Below, one piece after another: positions 1-8,749 of a DNA stretch of 64,000 nt. Position 1 is the first letter of the stretch. Every line of letters begins with the position of its first letter. A program made the position numbers and the translations under genes. The stretch comes from Natrinema salaciae (GTDB taxonomy: Archaea; Halobacteriota; Halobacteria; Halobacteriales; Natrialbaceae). The stretch lies in assembly GCF_900110865.1 (NCBI RefSeq), contig NZ_FOFD01000005.1, positions 62,001 through 126,000 of the forward strand. The letters are read 5' to 3'. The notes beneath the pieces were generated by a model. That model had not been told where the DNA came from. It worked only from the letters and a program-made list of their open reading frames with translations, and made no database searches.

Positions 1-43
1 TACTGAATTCAGCATTGATGACGATAAATCGGAGGAGGCGTAG
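1..43 (+). CDS. 3' end of a protein cut by the window edge
   Basis: The frame starting at base 2 reads TEFSIDDDKSEEA and stops with TAG at 41-43. An acidic, serine-rich tail of this kind is a common C-terminus in haloarchaeal proteins. Nothing else of the gene lies in the window, so no function can be given. It could also be a chance open frame of 13 codons. Confidence 0.4.
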   Translation, partial: TEFSIDDDKSEEA

Positions 44-292
44 ACGAGGGAGCCCACTGACGCTCCTCGAGATTCCGCGTTTTGACCTCCCCCACGGTCT
101 GTCGGTCGTGAAATCATCCAAGGGGATTTCCGCCGAGCGAGACAACCGAAATGACACCACGACTACGCACCAGATACCACCGAGTCCGTGTCGTTTCGAG
201 AGCCCCTTTTCGCCGACGGGGGCGGAAGTGCGACCTCGCGTTTTTGTAGCTGGCTTACTTCAACCAGTACTGTGACCGTGCGAGACGACAGG

Positions 293-1411
293 ATGCCGAG
301 GCCCAGTGCGGCGGCTGATACCCCGCACAGTGAGGAGTTAGCTCCGGAATCGGCCAGCCGTTCAGCGGTCGACGAGACGGCCGCCAGTGAGGAGGCCGAG
401 CCGGTTCGTGAAGCCGCTACCAGTACCAGTAGTAGCGGTTCGGCGATGGACGGCCGCGACGTCGCCGTTTCCGTAACCGGTCTGCGCAAGCGGTTCGGCG
501 ACGGTCCGGAGGCGATCACCGCCGTGGACGACGTCACCCTCGACATCGAAACCGGGTCGATCGTGGGACTGTTAGGCCCGAACGGGGCCGGGAAGACGAC
601 GCTCATCAAATCGATTCTCGGGATGGTGCTGCCGGAGGAGGGGACCGTTCGGATTCGGGGCGTCGACCTCCACGATCGGCCACGAGAAGCGTACGCCCAC
701 GTCGATGCGATGCTCGAGGGGGCGCGCAACGATTACTGGCGGTTGACCGTCCGGGAGAATCTCCGGTACTTCGCCACGATCAGCGGCGTCGATCCGGATT
801 CGGTGAGCGAGCGCCACGACCGGCTGCTGGCGCAGTTGGGGCTCACGGAGAAAGCGGACGTTCCCGTCCGCGACTTATCGCGCGGGATGAAGCAGAAAGT
901 GTCGTTAGCGAGCGTTCTCGCGGGGGGAGCGAAGGTCGTGTTCCTCGACGAGCCGACGCTGGGGTTGGATATCGAGAGCTCGCGGACCCTCCAGCGGGAA
1001 CTACGACGACTCGTCGAGGAGGAGGCGCTGACCGTCGTCCTCAGCAGTCACGACATGGACGTCGTCGAGACGGTGTGTGATCGCGTCCTCGTGATGTCCG
1101 ACGGAGAGATCGTCGCGGACGACACCGTCGATGCCCTGCTTCACGGGACCGATCTGCACCACATACAGATCACGAGCGGCGATCTCGACGCGGCGATCGT
1201 TTCGACGCTCCGGAACAGATTCGACACGATCAGCGTCGAGTCGCGCGATCGTGGCGCCCGGATCGACGTGACGACGGATAGCGACGGGCTCTACGAGTTG
1301 CTGGATCGACTCCGCGCCGAGGACGTGACACTCGAGCGCGTACGGACGATCGAGCCGGACCTCGAGGACGTGTTCGTCGACCTGACGACGGTCGAAGGGA
1401 GGGATCGATAA
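293..1411 (+). CDS. ABC transporter ATP-binding protein (ABC-2/NatA-type exporter)
   Basis: This is the ATPase subunit of an ABC exporter; it would couple ATP hydrolysis to the permease encoded directly downstream. Counting from the ATG at 293, Walker A GPNGAGKT begins near residue 95, the signature loop is LSRGMKQ (near 195) in place of the usual LSGGQ, Walker B VVFLDEP is near 215-221, and the switch histidine follows in SSHDMD. A C-terminal domain of about 100 residues follows the ATPase core, as in exporters of this class. The first 50 or so residues are Ser/Ala/Glu-rich and poorly conserved in character. The ATG at 446 (MDGRDVAV) is therefore a good alternative start, and the frame is open back to 188. 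The stop TAA overlaps the ATG of the permease gene by one base, so the two are translated together. The substrate is not evident. Confidence 0.9.
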   Translation: MPRPSAAADTPHSEELAPESASRSAVDETAASEEAEPVREAATSTSSSGSAMDGRDVAVSVTGLRKRFGDGPEAITAVDDVTLDIETGSIVGLLGPNGAGKTTLIKSILGMVLPEEGTVRIRGVDLHDRPREAYAHVDAMLEGARNDYWRLTVRENLRYFATISGVDPDSVSERHDRLLAQLGLTEKADVPVRDLSRGMKQKVSLASVLAGGAKVVFLDEPTLGLDIESSRTLQRELRRLVEEEALTVVLSSHDMDVVETVCDRVLVMSDGEIVADDTVDALLHGTDLHHIQITSGDLDAAIVSTLRNRFDTISVESRDRGARIDVTTDSDGLYELLDRLRAEDVTLERVRTIEPDLEDVFVDLTTVEGRDR

Positions 1412-2220
1412 TGTCACACGGTCGTGACGCGGCCGCCGCGCCGCGGAAGGCGGGCTACTCTCACCTCGCACGTGCCGTACTGTACCGCGAGGTTCTGCTC
1501 TTCGTCCGCTATCCCGCGAACGCGATCGGCGGTATCGTCGTCTCCCTGTTCTTCTTCGGGGTCCTCTTCTACGGTGGGCAAATGGTCGCCGGGCAAGCGC
1601 TCACCGACTCGATCGAGGGGATCATCGTCGGCTACTTCCTGTGGACGCTGTCGGTGGGCGCGTACTCCTCCATCTCGAACGACATCGGGAGCGAGGTGCA
1701 GTGGGGGACCCTCGAGCGCCACGTGATGTCGCCGTTCGGATTCGCGCCCGTCGTGCTACTGAAAGGGGTCGCGAAGATCGTTCGGACGTTCATCACCTCG
1801 ACGGTGATCCTGGTGGTGATGATCGGTATCACCGGGACGACGCTCGAGTTGCATCTGTTCACCATCGCCGTCATCGCGACGCTTAGCATCGTCTCGGTGC
1901 TCGGGCTCGGGCTCGCGGCCGGCGGCGTGACTGTCCTCTACAAGCAGATCGGCAACTGGCTCAATCTGCTCCAGTTCGGGTTCATCGTGCTCATTTCCGC
2001 GCCCGCGTTCGACCTCGGGTGGATGCGGTTTCTCCCCCTCGCCCTCGGCAGCGCCCTCCTCCAGCGCACGATGATCGACGGCGTCCGGCTCTGGGAGTTC
2101 GCTCCGACCGAGCTCGGGCTGCTGTTCGGCATCGCTGTCGCCTACGTGGCGCTGGGGTATACGGTCTTTCAGTACGCGACCAGCCGGGCGAGACGACTCG
2201 GCGTTCTCGGCGATTACTGA
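1411..2220 (+). CDS. ABC-2 type transporter permease
   Basis: This is the membrane subunit partnering the ATPase just upstream. The 269-residue protein has about six hydrophobic segments (near residues 35-58, 70-90, 110-165 as a group, 180-200, 225-250), the layout of ABC-2 permeases. A short cytoplasmic N-terminus precedes the first segment, and a basic tail (SRARRLG) follows the last. The gene starts inside the stop codon of the ATPase gene, so a two-subunit exporter is very likely. Such pairs move drugs, lipids or polysaccharides outward; nothing here tells which. No third gene of the operon is seen, since the next frame has its own promoter-like box. Confidence 0.88.
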   Translation: MSHGRDAAAAPRKAGYSHLARAVLYREVLLFVRYPANAIGGIVVSLFFFGVLFYGGQMVAGQALTDSIEGIIVGYFLWTLSVGAYSSISNDIGSEVQWGTLERHVMSPFGFAPVVLLKGVAKIVRTFITSTVILVVMIGITGTTLELHLFTIAVIATLSIVSVLGLGLAAGGVTVLYKQIGNWLNLLQFGFIVLISAPAFDLGWMRFLPLALGSALLQRTMIDGVRLWEFAPTELGLLFGIAVAYVALGYTVFQYATSRARRLGVLGDY

Positions 2221-2350
2221 CCGGCACCGCCCCATCGAACGATCAGTACAGGCTGTCCACTTCACAACCGACTCTCAGTGACTGATCGCTTGAGACAGTG
2301 TTCTACTCATCCATTCTGAAATCTCCGAGAATATCCTGTGGTCCCCCACA

Positions 2351-2357
2351 TATATTT
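2351..2357 (+). promoter_or_regulatory. TATA-like box for the small membrane protein gene
   Basis: TATATTT lies about 28 bp before the ATG at 2382. That is the spacing expected for a leaderless haloarchaeal transcript, and it supports 2382 rather than the more distal ATG at 2298 as the start. Confidence 0.45.
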
Positions 2358-2381
2358 ACGCTCATCCGGGATAAGTACACT

Positions 2382-2597
2382 ATGAGCGATACGCAAAACC
2401 GTAGGAGAGAACGGGTATTGATACGGGTCGGAGGACTGGCCTTCGTAATTCAATTAATCGTGTTTCAGAACAGTCTCGGAGTGATGAGTAGTCCGGGAGT
2501 TTCTGGAACGCTTCGAGACATTTTAAGTGGTGGATTGTTGCTTGTGGCAGTGGTTTGCCTCGTCGGAGGGGTGTATCTCCGCCAGCGTGGTTCGTGA
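2382..2597 (+). CDS. small two-helix membrane protein of unknown function
   Basis: The product is 71 residues long. It has a basic N-terminus (QNRRRERV) followed by two hydrophobic helices, roughly residues 15-32 and 45-65, with a short basic end (RQRGS). It would sit in the cytoplasmic membrane as a helical hairpin. Small proteins of this design are common in haloarchaea and mostly uncharacterised. I chose the ATG at 2382 because a TATA-like box lies about 28 bp before it and because the 28 extra residues from an upstream ATG look non-coding. It is not obviously linked to the ABC exporter. Confidence 0.6.
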   Translation: MSDTQNRRRERVLIRVGGLAFVIQLIVFQNSLGVMSSPGVSGTLRDILSGGLLLVAVVCLVGGVYLRQRGS

Positions 2598-3378
2598 TGG
2601 ATACGCACAGAGAGTGTGCAGTGTTTTCATGAGTGAATATCTCCAAAAAAGAGGGATTCGACAGATCTTTCCGACTTCGTATACTTTGGAACTCCGTTCG
2701 ATAGCAGTCCAGTTTCCTCGTCGCCGCACCGACGGTTGAACCCTCGCTGACGAACGGTCGTCTGAAATCGTCGTCTATCGCCGAGGAGAATTACGACGGA
2801 CTCGAGGGCTCAGTTCCCGAAGTACTGACGATCGTCGGTTCGAGTCACGGTTCCGGCGAGCGCGACGTGATTCGGAACGGCATCGTCGATCGGCTGATGG
2901 TCGCGTTCGTGAACCGGTATTCGACGACTTTCTGCGATCGGTTATTCCCCCGTATCATAATATTTTTCAACAGTGTTTTGAATAGGTAGCTCGACGACAC
3001 AGGTCGAACCTCGAGCGTCAGCAACCGGTACGACAGCCGCTCTCGCGTTCCACGGCTCGAATCGGACCACTGCGACAACCGTTGAGCGGCCAGCTTTCGG
3101 TAGAGAACGCCGCAAACGCAGGCCGTCCGCCGGTCAAGCAGAACGGACCACCGTCTCCGGTCTCCTGCAACGGACGAACGGCGACGGGCCGCTCGAGACA
3201 GCCGCCGACCGCCAGGCCCGTGTCCGATGCCCGGCCGAAACTGGGTCCGCTGGGCGACGGCCGTAACGCGCTCGAGTGAGGACTGCCTCAGTAGTCCCGG
3301 TCGCCCCGCTCGTCCCGCTGCCGTCCCCCGACAGAGTGGTCGAACGGCCTGCGGAACTGGACCGGTGCGATCCAGTTC
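2598..3378. other. long gap with a coding-like remnant
   Basis: No intact gene is visible in these 781 bp. The middle contains an open, codon-biased stretch without a start codon (2705-2989, listed separately). The last 300 bp are GC-rich, with only short overlapping frames, and precede the end of the minus-strand secreted-protein gene. Confidence 0.5.
2705..2989 (+). pseudogene. 5'-truncated coding remnant
   Basis: From just after a TAG at 2702 to a TAG at 2987-2989 one plus-strand frame stays open for about 94 codons. Third positions are strongly G/C-biased, like real genes here (for example LEGSVPEVLTIVGSSHGSG near 2801-2857). There is no ATG near its beginning; the first in-frame ATG lies close to the middle. 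Codon bias falls off in the last 20 codons, which are AT-rich. This fits the 3' part of a decayed gene. I do not recognise the family. Confidence 0.3.
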
Positions 3379-5016
3379 TCAGTTCGCAACCCGGTTCGTG
3401 AGCTCGATCGTTTCGACGAGTTCGGTGTTGCGCTCGATGTCGAGGTCGCGCCTGAGTTCGACGTGACACGTATCGACCATCGTGTCGACGAGTCGCTGCC
3501 GGTCGTCGTCACCCTGGTAGCGCCCGCCCAGGTTATCGCCGGTGCGGATCTCGAGCGACCAGTACTGGCCGGGGTAGGCGGTCCGAAACATGTACGGCGA
3601 GTCGTGGAACGCCAGCCGGACGGCAAACGCCGAGAGGTCGACGTCCTCGCCCTCGTAGCGGTCGGGCATGTGCTCGTCGTCGAGCACGACCTCGATGATG
3701 TCTCGCTGTGGGTGACCGACGCCGGGTTCCGGTCGCTGTTCGTTGTTGTAGTGACCCGCGGACATCGTGTTGCCGTACTTCGACGGGCCGACCCACCAGA
3801 TGACCGCCCCGTCGAGGTGGTACGGGACCGGGCCGGTGTTCTCGAAGACGAGAACCTGATGTCCGCTCCAGCCGTCGGCGTGAACTTCTGCTGTGACGTC
3901 CATGGGCGCGTTCGCAGTGAACCCGTCACCGCCCAGCGGGTCGCCGGTCACGGGATGGACGTCGTTCGCGATGGTATCGAGCAGCTGATTGTCGTGGTTG
4001 TACAGGATTTCGTCCGGGAGGGAGAAGTGCGAGTCCCAGTCGTCCCGGTGCTGTGGCTGGTTGTGGACGGCATCCCGTTCGGCGACTTCCTCGTCTGCTT
4101 CGCCGATCGCGTCCGTGGGCCACTGTGACTGGACGAACGTGGACGGATCGTTGGTCGCCGCAGTCGGGCCGGCCGTCTGGTCCCACGCCACGCTGCGGCC
4201 GCTGCCCTGGAACGTCGGCGTCTCCGTCTCCTCGGGCAGTACCGAAAGCCACGGCAGGAGCTGTGAACTGGCGTGTCGCGGAAGGCCGGCGTCGTCGAAC
4301 TGCTGGACCCACGGGAGCGCCTGCGTGCCTAGCGATCCGAACTCGAGGGAGCCGTCGTCGACGTTGTTTCGAATCGCGTCCGTGTCCGCACCGTAGTCCG
4401 ATGCGTCGTCCGGCATCCAGATGTCGAACAGTTCGGGCACGTACCGCTCGTCGTAGTCCTCGTAGAACTCGACGATCGTGGTGTCGGCCGTGATGTCGTC
4501 GGGATCGGCGTCTCGCTCTTCGATGCTGACCGTGGTGGTCGCGGCGTCCGTGCGACCGTCGGTATCGGTGACGACGAGTTCGACACCGTACTCGCCGGCC
4601 TCGTCGTAGGCGTGCTCGACCACGTCGCCAGCGGCTTCGGTGCCGTCGCCGAAGTCCCACTCGTAGGCGTCGATCTCGCCCGTCGAGTCGGCGGCGTCGA
4701 ACACGATCGACTCGGTCGGCGCGACCGGCGTCTCGCTGACGGCGATCGACGCCGTCGGCCCCTCGGGCGGCGTCGGCTCCTCGGGGACGTCCTCGACGCG
4801 TTCCCACGGCCCCCACTCCCGCGAGCCGGGTTCGTCCCCCCGGGTCCACCACTGGGCTTCCCAGACGGAGCCGTCGTGGACGACCCGGTCACCGCTCGTG
4901 TAGACGGTTTCGGCATCCCACGCGGGAACGTCGTCGGCCGCAACGGTGCCCGCGCCGGCGAGCGCGGCGGTAAGTAGCGATACATCACGGAGAACGGTTC
5001 TGCGCGTTCGTTTCAT
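3379..5016 (-). CDS. secreted chitin-binding protein with an unrecognised C-terminal domain
   Basis: The protein has 545 residues. A Tat signal (KRTRRTVLRD, then a hydrophobic run to about residue 27) sends it out folded. Residues 30-72 are a CBM5/12 chitin-binding domain with the typical WEAQWWTRGDEPG core. Residues 86-168 are a PKD domain (WDFGDGT). The remaining 370 residues (about 175-545) carry no GH18 DxxDxDxE signature and no motif I know. They are rich in aromatic residues and contain several histidines (HYNNEQRP, FHDSPYMF, GHPQRD), which could be catalytic or metal-binding. The gene follows a GH18 chitinase gene by 36 bp and likely shares its transcript. A role in attacking or binding chitin is inferred from the shared N-terminal modules and the neighbourhood; the activity of the C-terminal domain is unknown. 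Confidence 0.8.
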   Translation of the reverse strand: MKRTRRTVLRDVSLLTAALAGAGTVAADDVPAWDAETVYTSGDRVVHDGSVWEAQWWTRGDEPGSREWGPWERVEDVPEEPTPPEGPTASIAVSETPVAPTESIVFDAADSTGEIDAYEWDFGDGTEAAGDVVEHAYDEAGEYGVELVVTDTDGRTDAATTTVSIEERDADPDDITADTTIVEFYEDYDERYVPELFDIWMPDDASDYGADTDAIRNNVDDGSLEFGSLGTQALPWVQQFDDAGLPRHASSQLLPWLSVLPEETETPTFQGSGRSVAWDQTAGPTAATNDPSTFVQSQWPTDAIGEADEEVAERDAVHNQPQHRDDWDSHFSLPDEILYNHDNQLLDTIANDVHPVTGDPLGGDGFTANAPMDVTAEVHADGWSGHQVLVFENTGPVPYHLDGAVIWWVGPSKYGNTMSAGHYNNEQRPEPGVGHPQRDIIEVVLDDEHMPDRYEGEDVDLSAFAVRLAFHDSPYMFRTAYPGQYWSLEIRTGDNLGGRYQGDDDRQRLVDTMVDTCHVELRRDLDIERNTELVETIELTNRVAN

Positions 5017-5052
5017 TGGCTGTGTGGTACGGTGATCAGTGCTCGAGCGATA

Positions 5053-6465
5053 CTACTCCGCGGTGAATCCGTTGAAGTTCTCGGAGAACTCGAAGGGCTC
5101 CTGATCGACGCCGCTGTGTTCGGAATCCAGGCCGTTTCCGGGGTTGTCGCGTTCGATCGACCAGAACGACAGGAGACCGATATCGTGTTCCTCGGCGTAC
5201 GACCGGACCTCGGCGGCGTCGTCGGGGTAGAACGGCTCGCCCGAGTTCTGGACGCCGATCATCGGCGTGATGCCGATCATATCGTACAGCTCGGCGTCCG
5301 ATTTGTCGGGGAACCACTCCTGGAGCTGGTCGTGAGCTCCCTCGGCGCACTGGATGCAGTTCTCGGCGCTGGTACGCACCCAGCCCCAGTTCATCGTCAT
5401 CAGGTTGACGTACTCGATCTCGACGCCGTTGTCGATCGCGTTCGTGATGATTTCGGTGTCCGCGATGCCGGTGACGCGCGTACGGACGGTGTAGCCGACG
5501 TGGACATCGGGACGCCGATCCTGTAGGATCGACAGCGCCTCGTTTCGCAGGTCGACGACGCTCCCGTTGGGTGCCTCGTCGTCGATGTCGATGTACGGAC
5601 AGTCGTACTCGTCGACGACCGACTCGAACGCGTCGGCCAGCGCGTGCGGATCGTCGTAATCCGACGCGAGGTAGTTGCCGGTCGCCCCGCCGAAGGAGAT
5701 GATGGCCTGACCGCCCCGCGCCTGGAGATCCCGGATCTCGTCGCCGAACGACGTCTCTCCGACGGCCTGGTTCGGGTTGCCGTCCCACGCCGGCGTTCCA
5801 TCACCCGTCCCCAGCACGAACGCCAGATGGAAGTAGTTCGTTCCGGCCAGATCGGCCCACTCCGCGGGCGCGGTGGTCGGGTCGGTGTTCATGTGGTGAT
5901 ACGGGGCGAACACGCTGTCCGGGATTGCCCCGGTGTCGCCCGGTGGCGACGCGTGCTCCTCGACGGAGACGGAAACGGAGTCGGCGTCGGTCGCGCCGGC
6001 GGCATCGGTGACGGTCAGTTCGACGGTGTACTCGCCCGCCGTCTCGAACGCGTGCGAAACGACCGCACCGGTGGCCCCGGTGCCGTCGCCGAAGTCCCAG
6101 CCGAACGACGTGAGGTCGCCGGCCGATTCGCCGGCATCGAACTCGACCGTCTGCCCCGGCTCGGGCGCCGCGTCGCTGACGACGATGGACGCGGTCGGTC
6201 CCTCGGGCGGTTCGGGGTCCGGGTCGTCGGGTGCGTCCTCGATCCGTTCCCACGGCCCCCACTCGGATGCGCCGGGTTCGTTCCCTCGCGTCCACCACTG
6301 GGCCTCCCAAATGACCCCGTCGTAGCCGACCCGATCACCATCCGTGTAGACGGTATCGGGGTCCCACTGAGGCGGCGATTCGGTCGCACTCACCGTCGTC
6401 GCACCGGCCAGTCCGGCGGTGAGCGTCGATACTGTGCGAAGCAGCGTGCGGCGTGTCGGTTTCAT
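5053..6465 (-). CDS. secreted GH18 chitinase with CBM5/12 and PKD domains (DIDDE type)
   Basis: This 470-residue enzyme would hydrolyse beta-1,4 bonds of chitin outside the cell. It starts with a Tat signal (MKPTRRTLLRT). A CBM5/12 domain follows (about 32-75, WEAQWWTRGNEPG), then a PKD domain (about 88-170, WDFGDGT), then a GH18 barrel from about 182. Barrel signs are SFGG at 257-260, the strand-4 motif YIDIDDE at 291-297 (DxDxE, with Glu297 as presumed proton donor), and YVNLMTMNWG near 355. The motif lacks the first Asp of the usual DGxDxDxE, so this is a divergent GH18 subgroup shared with the gene at 8750-10114. It is the first gene of a probable two-gene operon with 3379-5016. An AT-rich promoter region lies at about 6560-6615. 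Confidence 0.9.
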   Translation of the reverse strand: MKPTRRTLLRTVSTLTAGLAGATTVSATESPPQWDPDTVYTDGDRVGYDGVIWEAQWWTRGNEPGASEWGPWERIEDAPDDPDPEPPEGPTASIVVSDAAPEPGQTVEFDAGESAGDLTSFGWDFGDGTGATGAVVSHAFETAGEYTVELTVTDAAGATDADSVSVSVEEHASPPGDTGAIPDSVFAPYHHMNTDPTTAPAEWADLAGTNYFHLAFVLGTGDGTPAWDGNPNQAVGETSFGDEIRDLQARGGQAIISFGGATGNYLASDYDDPHALADAFESVVDEYDCPYIDIDDEAPNGSVVDLRNEALSILQDRRPDVHVGYTVRTRVTGIADTEIITNAIDNGVEIEYVNLMTMNWGWVRTSAENCIQCAEGAHDQLQEWFPDKSDAELYDMIGITPMIGVQNSGEPFYPDDAAEVRSYAEEHDIGLLSFWSIERDNPGNGLDSEHSGVDQEPFEFSENFNGFTAE

Positions 6466-6837
6466 TGTCTGTTGGTCGCGACTGTGTCCGTCGACTGTCG
6501 CTACGGTCGTCCCTCGAGCGACGCGAACGGCAGTGCCCCGTGAAAGCGTACGACTCGAGGTCCAGCGTAATATTTATCGTTATTATATATAATACTTTGT
6601 GTGAGAAAATAGAAAATATACGACTCGCTAGTCCGTGTACCGACCGTGAGCGGGTCCGCCGGTCGCACGAGTCGGGACGAGGGACAGACGGATCGCAGCG
6701 CTTCCATGCGCGTAGCTGCCTGCCGGCGTAGACACCGACTGGCGCTTGCGGACGGGCAGGACGCAAGTAGTACGCGGAGGTGTACGCACTCGAAGACACG
6801 GGTTCTCGAGCAGGGGCGGCCGCTGCGGACGAACGGG
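6466..6837. promoter_or_regulatory. promoter region of the chitinase gene pair
   Basis: No gene is seen in these 372 bp. A very AT-rich block (about 6568-6618, with TATTATATATAATA near 6583-6596) stands out from GC-rich flanks. On the minus strand it is a good site for the promoter of the chitinase gene starting at 6465, with a leader of roughly 100 nt. The rest may include the terminator of the protease gene, which ends at 6838. Confidence 0.4.
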
Positions 6838-8505
6838 TCAACAGTCCGTGACGTGTGACCACCGCCAGCTATCGTGACTCGGCGGAACCGTCATCACATC
6901 TATCGTGGCCTCCCAGACGGCACCGTCGTAGGCGACACGATCGCCGGTTTCGTAGACCGTCCCGTTGTCGTACGCCGGATAGTCGCCGCAGTCGCCGGGC
7001 GGATCACCGGTGCCGTCGGCGGTGACGGCGACCGAATCGCTGTCGCTCCCGCTGCCGCCAGTCACGGTCAAGATCGCGGTGTACTCACCCTCGTCGTCGT
7101 AGCTGTGAGTCACCGTCTGACCGGTCGCCGAGGCACCGTCACCGAACTCCCACTCGTAGACATCGATCGGTCCGGACGAGTCTCCCCCGTCGAACGTGAT
7201 GGTCTCTCCCGGTTCGACGGTCGTCGGTGACGCGTCCGCAACGGCCGTTACTTCCGCCGGTTGGTCGCCGTCCTCGCCGACGAGGTTGGCGGCGTCGACC
7301 CGGCCCGCACCCTGTTCGTTTGCGGGAAGTCCGACGTCGACGGCCGACTCCTCGAGCGCGGAACGCAGTTCGCTTGGCCCCCATTCGGGGGTGGCTGCCA
7401 GTCCGAGTGCGGCGACGCCCGCAACGACGGGCGACGCCATCGACGTTCCCGACAGGCTCTCGTAGCCGCCGTTTGGGACGGTCGAGAGGACGTCGACGCC
7501 CGGTGCTGCGACGTCGATCTCCGGGCCGGTGTTGCTGAAGCGCGCGAGGTTCTCCGAGGAGTCGAGTGCCGACACAGCGACGCAGTTCGAGTACGCCGCC
7601 GGGTAGGAGACACAGTCCGTACACGGACCGCCGTTCCCCGCTGCGGCGATCGGCAGCGTCCCGTTGTCGTACGCGTAGTTGATCGCGCGTTCGACCACAC
7701 CGCTTCGCTGTGGCGCGCCGAGGCTCAGGTTGATGATGTCGGCACCGTTGTCCACAGCCCACTGGATACCGTCGGCGATGTCGCTCCAGGAACCGCCGCC
7801 GTCGCCGAGGACACGCACCGAATAGAGGTGCGAGTTCGAAATCCCAGCAACCCCATCGCCGTTGTCCGTGGTCGCCGACGCGATGCCGGAGACGTGTGTC
7901 CCGTGCTCCGCTCCGCGTGCGGCCGGATCGTCGGTGTCGCCTGCGGGGTCGGTCCCCGGATTCGAACCGAACTGGTCCCGAAGATCGGGATGGTCGTAAT
8001 CGGTGCCCGTGTCGACGACGGCGATCGTCACGTCCGCCGAGCCGAGCGTCGTTTCCCACGCGTCCGGCGCGTTCACCTGCTGGGGGGCGTACTGCTGGGA
8101 GAAGTCGGGATCGTCGGGGGTGCGCCGGTCCGTGTCCACCTCGTCGAACGCATAGTAGGTCCCGTTCTCCTCGACGAACGCCACACCGTCGGTTCGCTCG
8201 AGGCTCCGAACGACGTTCGACCCCGCTCGTGTGCTCGCATCGTCGGGTACCTCCACGGCGAAGTAGCCGAGCGTATCGTTTCGGTGGACGACGCTTGCGT
8301 CTGCGGGGAGTTGGGTCGTTACCGTGCGCCGTACGGATGCCGTACTCGTCGTCGGAGCCGTACTGACCAGCAGTTCGTTCGGTTTCGGTCCCGGATCGCG
8401 TCCGGGCTGTGCGGCCGTCAGACCGCCGAGTGCTGTGATACTGCCGATCGCTCCGAGGCTCCGGAGTACGTCCCGTCTGTCGGGGCAGTCTGGGTTGTTT
8501 ACCAT
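6838..8505 (-). CDS. halolysin-like subtilase with PKD and C-terminal chitin-binding domain
   Basis: This is a secreted serine protease of family S8, 555 residues. A Tat-type signal (PDRRDVLRSLG) is followed by a propeptide (about 40-120) and the catalytic domain. The triad is Asp165 (VDTGTD), His201 (HGTHVSG) and Ser355 (GTSMASP), with the oxyanion Asn291 (AAAGNGG). A PKD domain (about 420-500, WEFGDGA) and a short CBM5/12-like domain end the protein (TVYETGDRVAYDGAVWEA near 515-535). The chitin-binding domain here is C-terminal, whereas in the neighbouring chitinases it is N-terminal. Binding to chitin would let it strip protein from natural chitin such as arthropod cuticle. It has its own AT-rich promoter at about 8510-8575. 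Confidence 0.9.
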   Translation of the reverse strand: MVNNPDCPDRRDVLRSLGAIGSITALGGLTAAQPGRDPGPKPNELLVSTAPTTSTASVRRTVTTQLPADASVVHRNDTLGYFAVEVPDDASTRAGSNVVRSLERTDGVAFVEENGTYYAFDEVDTDRRTPDDPDFSQQYAPQQVNAPDAWETTLGSADVTIAVVDTGTDYDHPDLRDQFGSNPGTDPAGDTDDPAARGAEHGTHVSGIASATTDNGDGVAGISNSHLYSVRVLGDGGGSWSDIADGIQWAVDNGADIINLSLGAPQRSGVVERAINYAYDNGTLPIAAAGNGGPCTDCVSYPAAYSNCVAVSALDSSENLARFSNTGPEIDVAAPGVDVLSTVPNGGYESLSGTSMASPVVAGVAALGLAATPEWGPSELRSALEESAVDVGLPANEQGAGRVDAANLVGEDGDQPAEVTAVADASPTTVEPGETITFDGGDSSGPIDVYEWEFGDGASATGQTVTHSYDDEGEYTAILTVTGGSGSDSDSVAVTADGTGDPPGDCGDYPAYDNGTVYETGDRVAYDGAVWEATIDVMTVPPSHDSWRWSHVTDC

Positions 8506-8509
8506 ACTA

Positions 8510-8578
8510 CGTTCCCGATATATATGATCTTAATATTTATATTTTATTAATTTAAATAATTGTCAATAATACACAAAA
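8510..8578 (-). promoter_or_regulatory. AT-rich promoter of the subtilase gene
   Basis: An almost pure AT stretch (8515-8578) precedes the start at 8505. TATATAT at about 8518-8526 lies roughly 15-20 bp before the start, and more TATA-like sequence lies further up. It marks the subtilase gene as a separate transcription unit between the two chitinase operons. Confidence 0.4.
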
Positions 8579-8749
8579 TGAGAAACGGGCGGGTGTCAGG
8601 TCCCGCTTCGAAGGACGGCACCCGTTCGGTCGTCGCTCTCCGTCCCACCGCCCACCGCCCGATCGAACGAGGGTGCGACTACCTCCGGCAATCGAACGGT
8701 GACACTGACGGGGCGCGGTGACGGCAGTCCGTTCGCGGATCGATCGTGG

